Positions 56,940 through 64,000 of a stretch of 64,000 nt of DNA are shown here, piece after piece. Origin of the DNA: Pseudobacteroides cellulosolvens ATCC 35603 = DSM 2933. Lineage in GTDB: Bacteria > Bacillota > Clostridia > Acetivibrionales > DSM-2933. Each line of letters opens with the position of its first letter. Position 1 is the stretch's first letter. The stretch lies in NCBI RefSeq assembly GCF_001262605.1, contig NZ_LGTC01000001.1:3733001-3797000 (forward strand), given 5' to 3'. Under the pieces are notes generated by a model. It did not search any database. It had not been told where the DNA came from and worked only from the letters and a program-made list of their open reading frames with translations. The position numbers and the translations under genes were made by a program.

Positions 56940-57740
56940 TCATTTCACAAAATAGTCTATCTCTGGATAAACAAGATCATCTTTTTCTAAAAATTTTAGC
57001 GGTAATAAATCATCTTCTATAGCTATATTTATACCCCGATTTTGTAGAAGCTTTAAAATCCCTAATCCCTCTATGCTCAAAAACTCATTCTCCGAACTTT
57101 TAAAATCCTTTAAAGCCCTATGCCCATTTAATAACTTTTTAATCCCATCTTCTATTTCTTTCTTATCTTTATTATAAATTGCTCTATATATTTCCAAAAG
57201 TGAGGAGTAATAAGTGTTATTTTTTTTGGTTAGCTGTTTTTCCAATTTAGCAAGGTACGGAGATGCCTCTTCCTCTTGCTCTAATAGCAAGTATTTTAAA
57301 AGATATCCTGAAATATAGAAAGCATCAAAATCATCCTTCTCAATTTCTGGTCTTCCTCCTAAAAGTTTTGCTATTGATACAGCAAGTTCTATATTATCAC
57401 TTAATAATGCTGCATATATTGATTTATATTCATGCATAGAAGCAAAATCTGTTGAGATTTGTTCATCTCCCTTATCTATAAGAGCTAATAAGTATTCGTT
57501 CATTTTAGCTGATAGATAAAAGTATTCCTTTGCCTTTTTGTAGTCTTTACCATATAATATTTCTCCAACTGCTAATACCCTATAACCTGTTGATAAACTA
57601 TGATACAAATACCCATCGTTTCCTTGAGGGATTCCATTTTTTCTTACATTGCTAATTTTTTTATCAATTAATTCCTTGCGCTCTTTTACTATTTCCTGAA
57701 AAGTATCAAAATAGCTCCGTTTAATCTGTTGTTTTGGCAT
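56940..57740 (-). CDS. Probable immunity protein for the Rhs toxin (Imm49-like)
   Basis: The 266-residue helical protein is built of TPR-like helix pairs (YRVLAVGEILYGKDYKKAKE, YYLSAKMNEYLLALIDKGDE-like), without signal peptide or catalytic motif. Size and helical repeats resemble the Imm49 family of immunity proteins. I start it at ATG 57740 with AAAGGAG 9 bases upstream; an earlier in-frame start would overlap the Rhs stop. It lies 31 bases after the Rhs toxin gene on the same strand, followed by a terminator, so the two form a toxin-immunity operon. The family name is tentative, the role well supported by position. Confidence 0.7.
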   Translation of the reverse strand: MPKQQIKRSYFDTFQEIVKERKELIDKKISNVRKNGIPQGNDGYLYHSLSTGYRVLAVGEILYGKDYKKAKEYFYLSAKMNEYLLALIDKGDEQISTDFASMHEYKSIYAALLSDNIELAVSIAKLLGGRPEIEKDDFDAFYISGYLLKYLLLEQEEEASPYLAKLEKQLTKKNNTYYSSLLEIYRAIYNKDKKEIEDGIKKLLNGHRALKDFKSSENEFLSIEGLGILKLLQNRGINIAIEDDLLPLKFLEKDDLVYPEIDYFVK

Positions 57741-57771
57741 TGTATTTTTCTCCTTTCGAATTGCTTTAGTA

Positions 57772-60700
57772 CTATGGTAAATTAAACCATTGTATTTTAC
57801 CATCTGGTGATATTACATTTGCAGTTTTATTTAAAATTCCTCTATTGTTATCCAAAACATCATCTAATTCATATCCAGCCCTTCTGGTAAAAGCATCATT
57901 TGATGTCATCATTTTATCAGTATTTCCTCTTACCCATCTATTGCTCATTTGTGGCCCCATGCTTGTTTTTTTATTTAGCCTAAGCTTACCTTTACTATTA
58001 AACTTTGTCTCATTTACTATAAGTTCTTTAACATTTCCATTCTTATCGTATTTTGCATATAAGCCATCTATACCATGATTGCCTTCTACTTTTGATGGAA
58101 GTTTCTTATATCCTTTCTTTTTCATCATTTTATCAGTTATCTTCTCTGCCATGGCGCCCTTCTCTTTTCTAGACATTCCATCCCAAAAATTCTTCCCATG
58201 GCTTTCTCGTGCTTTTCTACTTTCCTCTAAGTTTTTATATAGATTTGCTTTCTGCTGACAGGACATTTTACTATATCCACTTAGGTCAACATAGTTTACA
58301 GGATTATTACCTACATATGCATAAAGGTTTAATCCATCACCCCTGTATGTATCCTCCTGTGTAAACCTTCCCACAACAGGATTATAAAATCTTGCTCTTA
58401 AATAATATTGGCCTGTTACTGAATCAAACTGTTCACCTGCATATCTGAACCTATTCTGTACCTTCTCAATAGCTTGAATAGTGTTACCAAAAGCATCATA
58501 CTTGTACGAGTTAACTATCGCACCCCTTGAGTCTGTAAGGCTTATGACATCCCCGTGCACATTGTTGAGATAATAATAACTTTCACCACTTCCATCCCTC
58601 TGCATCAGCAGTTCATGCCCGCGTATACTTGCAGCCCTAAGCTTTTCACCATCAAGTTCGGCTACAATATCCCTGCCGCTATAAACAAACCATGCAGTTC
58701 TGCCGTTCTCCTCAATCTTGCTCCTAAGGCCTTCAGGATCATAGAAGTTCCTGATATATTCCCCATTTGACTTTCTTACCTTCTCTGTCCTATTGAAACA
58801 GTCGTATGTATAGCTGGTTGTTCCCTGTTTTCCAGCTTCAGATAAAAGGTTTCCATTTGAGTCATAGCTGTAACGTGTCTGCTCGGAACCTTCAATCTTT
58901 TCAATAAGCCTGTTTCTTTTATCGTAAGAATAATTAACTTCTGTGCTGCCTCTTCTCCTAAATGTCCTGTTTCCTGCAAAGTCATATGAAAACAATTCTT
59001 CTACATCAGGATACACCACTTTTGATAATCTGTTAAGGGTATCATATGTATACTGTGTTATCCTTCCATTTTCCTCTTTTTTGATTTGATTTCCATTATT
59101 ATCATATTCATAACTGTGCTTTAGTATCTCAATACCTTCACTGTTTTTCGCTACAATCCCGGCAACATTTTGGTCTAAATCATAGCTATATTCTATTGTT
59201 ACACCATTTCCATACCTTATACCTGCAAGCTGGCTGTCAGGCTTGTAAGTGTATGCTGCTGCCAGCTTTCCACTATCCCATACCTCTTCCATCCTGCCTG
59301 CTGCATCATACTTATAATTTGTCCTCCTGCCTGTTAAATCCTTTAGCTCTAGAATATTTCCATTTCTGTCATAACTGTACTCCAGCATTGGTTTACCGTT
59401 CATACTCTTGCTCTTAAGTCTCATGTTGGGAGTATATGCATAATTGTAAACCACGCCCATACCGGAGGCTGAAATAAGGTTCCCGTCTGCATGATAGCTA
59501 AATTCCTGGCTTCTACCTGTTTCAGCATCCTTCATAAGGGTAATGTTATCATCCTTATTGTACATGTATTCAACGGCATTCCGGTTTCTGTCAATCTTCT
59601 TTGCAAGTCTTCCCTGCAAGTCATATTTGTACAGTATTTCGCATCCTGCCGGATCAATGATCCTTGCCAATTTATTTATGCTGTTGTACTCATATTCTGT
59701 CCTATTTCCGTTTCCATCAATACTTGTCACAACATTGCCTACATAATCGTATTCATATTTTTCACTGCTGCCGTCAGGCTTTTGTACATCAGTTATTCTG
59801 CCCCAAAGGTCTAATGTGTTGGTAGTATGATTGCCTTCCCCATCCTTGATGCCTGTGATGTTGCCAAGTGCATCATATGTATACTCCTGGCTGGGTCTTC
59901 CATTTTTCTTTGCCCCCGGTGTATATATTTCTTTTATTCTTCCAACTGAGTAATATGTATATTCTATGGATTTACCAAGTGCATCTGTCTTTTCAATCAG
60001 GTCTCCTGCCAGGTTGTATTTATTTTTCTCTACAACAAATCCAAGTGGATCTCGTACCTCTACAAGCCTGTTCATACTGTCATAGCTGTAAAGTGTGCCT
60101 TTTCCGTCATCCTTTTCCTTGTCGTATTCCTCCGGTTTTACATGTTTAATGATATTTCCTGCTCCATCATAGAAAAGCCTTGTTACTTCCCCCTCTTTTC
60201 CAGTGATTTTGATCCTACGGTTCATGCTGTCATATTCATATTCAATACTTTTTCCGTTGGTATCAATCTCGCTTACAAGGTTACCCTGCTTGTCGTACTT
60301 ATAATAGTGGGTTTGTGAAGCTGCACCCTTTTCTCGCTTTATTGTCTGTATAAGCCTGTCAGCTGCATCATAAAACATTTCTGTCTCATAGCCCAATGGA
60401 CTGAGAACTTTTGTAAGATTTCCATTTTTATCATAATGGTACACAGTCTGGGCAAGAGCCTTTCCTTTTGATCCTACCGTCAGGTCTTCCCCATCTATTT
60501 CTTCTATCTTTTTGTCAAGACGCCCAAGACTGTCGAAACTATATCGAATAACTCTGCAAGTCTTGTCATTTATACGTGCCTTTTCAAACGTTCTATTACC
60601 AAGGCAGTCATATCCATACTCAGCCTGTGCCCCTGTAGAATCGTATATCTTAACAATCCTGCTGTTTTTATCATATTCATACCGTATTGTATTCCATTTA

Positions 60701-63700
60701 GCAGGGGTTTCCTGTTCGCTTACCTTCTGTGTTGACCTCTTCTCTTCTGTCCTTCTTCCTGCCCTGTCATAAGAGTAACATGTGACACTGTATAGCTTTT
60801 TGCCTGCATTTTCTTCTACTGCCGTTCTTTTTTCCAATAGCCATCCTGCATCATTGTATTTGTATAATGTTTCAAGCTTGTTTGCGTCTGTCTCTTTGAT
60901 CAAAAGTCCATCGACATTATATTTGTACTCTTTTACAGTATTGCCTTCTTCATTCTTTATAGCAGTCAGCCTGTTCAATGAGTCATAGTCATATTCCATT
61001 CCAGGCCCATTGTCTTCATCGGGATTGTATTTACCCGGATCAATTGTTTTTACGACATTGCCGACGGCATCATACTTTGTTCTTGATATGTGGCCTGTAG
61101 GTAAAACTGTTTTAATTCTTCTATTGTTCTTGTCATATATGTATTCAATTCCAATACCGTCTTCTTTTTTACTGTCAAAGAAATTTGCGTTTATTTCTTT
61201 AACCAGATTGCCATTTAAGTCATACCTCAATGCGAATACATTCTTTAAAGGATCGGTTGTCTGAATCAGCCTGTCCATTGCATCATATATGAACTCATAG
61301 GCCTTGTCATCACCCTTACTTTTACTAGACTCATTAGGCAACACCTTTTTTATGAGGTTACCCATTCTATCATAGGACATGGAGGTTATTCCACCCTGAG
61401 CATCCTTTATAAATGTCTTTTTGTTTATTTCATTGTATCCGAATTCTACTGTTCCGTAGGATGTAGTGATTGCCTCAAGTCTTCCTGCAATGTCATATCG
61501 ATACCTGAAAATGTTGCCCTCAGGATCTTTTACTCTAGTAGGTTTATCAACATGGAGGCTGTCATATTCAAATTCAGTGATATTACCCTCTGCATCAGCT
61601 CTTGACAGCATCCGTCCAAAACTATCATATGTAAATTCGGTCTTTGAATATTCACCGTCATTGATCTTGACATACTCTTCAATAAGATTTCCCGACAAGT
61701 CATACTTATATAGAGTCTCAGCTCCACCTGAAGTTGATGTCCTTATAAGATTGCCGTTATCGTCATAATCATTCAAAACTGTGTAACCTTCCGGGTATTT
61801 TTCTTCAAGTATATTTCCTTTATTGTCAAATAAACGGAATGTTGTTTGTCCGTTACGGTCAGTCTCACTGTTCTTGTTGCCGTATTCATCATATGTAAAA
61901 CGTTCTTTTGTTCCATCGCTGTGTATGGCTTCTATCAAACGCCCTTCATCATTATGTGTGTACCTTTCCATGTTTCCTGTTGAACGGTAAATGAAAACGG
62001 TCTCATTATTATCAGGATAATACTTTATATCAACTGTATCCTGTTCATTTACACATTGACGTACTACCCTTCCCTCATCATCGAATTTGTTGCTTACATA
62101 CTTTCTACCGTTTGCATCGGTTATTGAAACAATGAATGGTCCTTCATACTCGTATATAAATTCGCCTTTATTTGGAAGAATTGCACTAACCAATCTGTCT
62201 CCATTATAACGATAGACAATTTTTCTACCGGTATGATCTATTATCTCTGATATTTTTCCCAGCTCATACTTAAATGTGATGACCTTACCGCCGGGAGACA
62301 CTATTTTTTCAACAAGTCCACCTGGTGCATACTTTACATTTACCGCATTATTATTTCTGTCACTTACTAGAATCAATTTCCCTCTGCCGTCATATGTATA
62401 GCTCTTAATATCTTTTATGGAAAGTGTAAAATATCCTGTAGCCGGATCCTCAATAAGAGTTTCAGAAAGGTCCTTGGAGTCTTTCTTGTGCCACTTGCCT
62501 TCTTCTTTTACAAACTTCTCCTCATGTCCATCAGGGTACATCAAGGTAATACAATCAAGGTCATCTCTTTTTAGACAGCTCTCATATTCAAAGGTCCAGC
62601 CATCTCCCATGATGCCCTTTCTTAATCCAATTGAGTTGTATCTCCTCTTGATTTCAAGGTCAATTCCCCTATCTTCAATTACAAGGTCTGTTACATCAAG
62701 ATAAAAGCTTCCGTTGGAAACATTTATGGGGTCACCGCAAAAATCTGACTTCTTGGGATCCATAATGGACTTTCTAGCTGCAGTCTCTCCTATATCTCCT
62801 GCTTCACCTGCAAGCTTTGCAACCTTGTTGGCATTATCGCTTATTCCATCCATTACCTTATTGGCTCCCTTTTTAATCCACGGTGCTGCATTGTCTATAG
62901 CTTTACCTATATTCTTAGCTATCTTTGAGTCCATTATGCCTGCAGTTCCAGCCCCTATTCCTGCATCTAACAGCACAGCCCAAGGGTTTATTCCCTTACC
63001 CTCGAGAGTCTGCCTTACTATGCTTTCAAATGCATTGTTTGCTGCTCCAATAGCCATTTTACCGCCTAATGAAGCAGCCGGTCCCAATGGTCCAAATACA
63101 GCACCTGATATGGCACCTACAATTGTTTCTCTTGCTGCAGCTGCCGCATAGTCACTGAAATCACTAACCTCGCCGCTCATTATATCACTGACAGCCTGAC
63201 TTGCAACAGCGGCTGTTCCTCCCACCACTGCACATGTAGCAACAGCACCTATAACAACAGCACCAGCTCCAAATGTGGCTACAGTAAACACCGCTGCTGC
63301 TGCAACTGCCGCAACTATAGCCAACCCTCCCAATACATTAAGGGCTAGCTTGCCCCAGTTAAATGGAGGCTTTGGTGCAACTTTTGGGGCATCGTCAAAC
63401 GGGGGATATAATTCCCGAACTCTTCCCTCAAGAAATACATAATTTGATAGGTAATGAAATTCATTTTCAATTGTAAAACCGCTGTCCGAATTGCTCTTCT
63501 TAAGGAAAACAATATCCTTTGCAGTGATTTTTATATGCTTTGGAGTGGTAATGGACATTTCCTCAACCGAATTCATGGTAAGCTTTTTATGACTTACTAT
63601 GGTAATGCCGTTCTCATCCTCCATGCTTATCTTTATAGGCTCCTTGCTGTCGCCAACAATGTTTAAGGCTTTTGGAGACATCTCAAGCTCACTTCCGTGT

Positions 63701-63999
63701 TCTGTACCAAAAAATCTTGTATTTGGATCACTTGTCTTTTGACAGCTGCCTCCATTTTTTCTTACACAGCCAATGACCTTAGCGTTGTTCCCAGTGGCAT
63801 CTGGAAAGTAAAGGCTTGCATGTGTCCCCTTTTGCGGCATGCAATACATGATGTCTCCTGTAGGAGGTATAAATGGAAACCAAAATGCTTTACCTTTGTC
63901 CTGGGCTTCATCTATGTCAAGATGAAGCTTTACCAGTTCTCCTTTTGTATCAAGAACATTTCCCCCAATGGATACTCCATTTATTTGACTATTGTTTAT
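57772..63999 (-). CDS. VgrG-like/Rhs polymorphic toxin with PD-(D/E)XK-type C-terminal domain, 5' end outside window
   Basis: The frame is open to the right edge, so the N-terminus is missing. The first visible part (KLHLDIDEAQDKGKAFWFPF, IMYCMPQKGTHASLYF) resembles the OB-fold/gp5 part of VgrG spike proteins. An Ala/Gly-rich hydrophobic stretch follows (nt about 63110-63360). A DUF6531-like segment (GDPINVSNGSFYLDVTDLVI) leads into more than 1300 residues of YD repeats. The Rhs core end is YYLRARFYNPVVGRFTQED and YAYVGNNPVNYVDLSGY. The last 165 or so residues are variable and show E in GAMAEKITDKMM, D in HGIDGLYAKYD and E-x-K in IVNETKFN, the pattern of a PD-(D/E)XK nuclease. The shell would enclose the toxin; target DNA or RNA is unknown. 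Confidence 0.88.
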   Translation of the reverse strand: MNNSQINGVSIGGNVLDTKGELVKLHLDIDEAQDKGKAFWFPFIPPTGDIMYCMPQKGTHASLYFPDATGNNAKVIGCVRKNGGSCQKTSDPNTRFFGTEHGSELEMSPKALNIVGDSKEPIKISMEDENGITIVSHKKLTMNSVEEMSITTPKHIKITAKDIVFLKKSNSDSGFTIENEFHYLSNYVFLEGRVRELYPPFDDAPKVAPKPPFNWGKLALNVLGGLAIVAAVAAAAVFTVATFGAGAVVIGAVATCAVVGGTAAVASQAVSDIMSGEVSDFSDYAAAAARETIVGAISGAVFGPLGPAASLGGKMAIGAANNAFESIVRQTLEGKGINPWAVLLDAGIGAGTAGIMDSKIAKNIGKAIDNAAPWIKKGANKVMDGISDNANKVAKLAGEAGDIGETAARKSIMDPKKSDFCGDPINVSNGSFYLDVTDLVIEDRGIDLEIKRRYNSIGLRKGIMGDGWTFEYESCLKRDDLDCITLMYPDGHEEKFVKEEGKWHKKDSKDLSETLIEDPATGYFTLSIKDIKSYTYDGRGKLILVSDRNNNAVNVKYAPGGLVEKIVSPGGKVITFKYELGKISEIIDHTGRKIVYRYNGDRLVSAILPNKGEFIYEYEGPFIVSITDANGRKYVSNKFDDEGRVVRQCVNEQDTVDIKYYPDNNETVFIYRSTGNMERYTHNDEGRLIEAIHSDGTKERFTYDEYGNKNSETDRNGQTTFRLFDNKGNILEEKYPEGYTVLNDYDDNGNLIRTSTSGGAETLYKYDLSGNLIEEYVKINDGEYSKTEFTYDSFGRMLSRADAEGNITEFEYDSLHVDKPTRVKDPEGNIFRYRYDIAGRLEAITTSYGTVEFGYNEINKKTFIKDAQGGITSMSYDRMGNLIKKVLPNESSKSKGDDKAYEFIYDAMDRLIQTTDPLKNVFALRYDLNGNLVKEINANFFDSKKEDGIGIEYIYDKNNRRIKTVLPTGHISRTKYDAVGNVVKTIDPGKYNPDEDNGPGMEYDYDSLNRLTAIKNEEGNTVKEYKYNVDGLLIKETDANKLETLYKYNDAGWLLEKRTAVEENAGKKLYSVTCYSYDRAGRRTEEKRSTQKVSEQETPAKWNTIRYEYDKNSRIVKIYDSTGAQAEYGYDCLGNRTFEKARINDKTCRVIRYSFDSLGRLDKKIEEIDGEDLTVGSKGKALAQTVYHYDKNGNLTKVLSPLGYETEMFYDAADRLIQTIKREKGAASQTHYYKYDKQGNLVSEIDTNGKSIEYEYDSMNRRIKITGKEGEVTRLFYDGAGNIIKHVKPEEYDKEKDDGKGTLYSYDSMNRLVEVRDPLGFVVEKNKYNLAGDLIEKTDALGKSIEYTYYSVGRIKEIYTPGAKKNGRPSQEYTYDALGNITGIKDGEGNHTTNTLDLWGRITDVQKPDGSSEKYEYDYVGNVVTSIDGNGNRTEYEYNSINKLARIIDPAGCEILYKYDLQGRLAKKIDRNRNAVEYMYNKDDNITLMKDAETGRSQEFSYHADGNLISASGMGVVYNYAYTPNMRLKSKSMNGKPMLEYSYDRNGNILELKDLTGRRTNYKYDAAGRMEEVWDSGKLAAAYTYKPDSQLAGIRYGNGVTIEYSYDLDQNVAGIVAKNSEGIEILKHSYEYDNNGNQIKKEENGRITQYTYDTLNRLSKVVYPDVEELFSYDFAGNRTFRRRGSTEVNYSYDKRNRLIEKIEGSEQTRYSYDSNGNLLSEAGKQGTTSYTYDCFNRTEKVRKSNGEYIRNFYDPEGLRSKIEENGRTAWFVYSGRDIVAELDGEKLRAASIRGHELLMQRDGSGESYYYLNNVHGDVISLTDSRGAIVNSYKYDAFGNTIQAIEKVQNRFRYAGEQFDSVTGQYYLRARFYNPVVGRFTQEDTYRGDGLNLYAYVGNNPVNYVDLSGYSKMSCQQKANLYKNLEESRKARESHGKNFWDGMSRKEKGAMAEKITDKMMKKKGYKKLPSKVEGNHGIDGLYAKYDKNGNVKELIVNETKFNSKGKLRLNKKTSMGPQMSNRWVRGNTDKMMTSNDAFTRRAGYELDDVLDNNRGILNKTANVISPDGKIQWFNLP

Positions 64000-64000
64000 C

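Noticed and set aside
56787..56990. 67-codon plus-strand frame over R8 and the terminator
   Set aside because: It crosses a dispersed repeat and a rho-independent terminator of the opposite strand.

Overview
The window looks like chromosome of a low-GC cellulosome-forming Clostridia bacterium (Acetivibrio/Ruminiclostridium/Pseudobacteroides type). The evidence is AT-rich DNA with GGAGG ribosome binding sites, an SLH-anchored surface protein, a type I dockerin and a cohesin-like domain in one giant secreted protein, and copper-amine-oxidase-N-like domains. It is an accessory region with very many mobile elements.

Layout. 1-10.7 kb is relatively ordinary: a TPR protein cut by the window edge, an SLH surface protein with BNR-like repeats, a three-gene cassette (helical cytosolic protein, zinc-finger protein, membrane Lon-like/Ig-like protein), a frameshifted solute-binding protein and a methyltransferase. 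11-21.4 kb is a mosaic of mobile DNA: two inverted copies of one 1417-bp IS3-family element, a group II intron with an RT-HNH protein, an IS91-like element with a tyrosine recombinase, and a 3' fragment of a second group II intron still attached to the end of an IS110 transposase gene.

21.4-56.8 kb holds three successive islands built as very long inverted repeats. Island A (arms of 2546 bp, 21412-23957 and 34931-37476) encloses a 2872-residue secreted polymorphic toxin (subtilase, PPC, cohesin-like, dockerin, RCC1-like, Hint, C-terminal toxin), its probable zinc-ribbon immunity protein and an IS982 element. Island B (arms of about 3.2 kb, 39256-42463 and 43219-48919) carries a SymE-like gene, a SLOG/DUF2493 gene, an IS110 transposase and a lipoprotein in each arm. 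The centre of B is an array of perfect hairpins, and only the right-arm IS110 gene holds a 2495-bp group II intron. Island C (arms of 1287 bp, 48909-50195 and 55538-56824) encloses two HEPN proteins and an OLD-like ATPase/TOPRIM protein, a likely anti-phage cassette. The outer end of every arm falls in a short dispersed repeat with core CTGATATTCC. The inner ends carry a conserved noncoding element whose framing sequence is kept while the hairpin stem sequence changes.

56.9-64 kb holds an immunity gene and a VgrG-like/Rhs toxin running off the right edge. Its C-terminal domain looks like a PD-(D/E)XK nuclease.

The common theme is conflict (two polymorphic toxins with immunity genes, a SymE-like pair, a HEPN/OLD cassette) carried on or next to large inverted-repeat islands. 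The strongest candidates for something undescribed are the inverted-repeat/hairpin element family, the cassette inside island C, and the dockerin-bearing polymorphic toxin.
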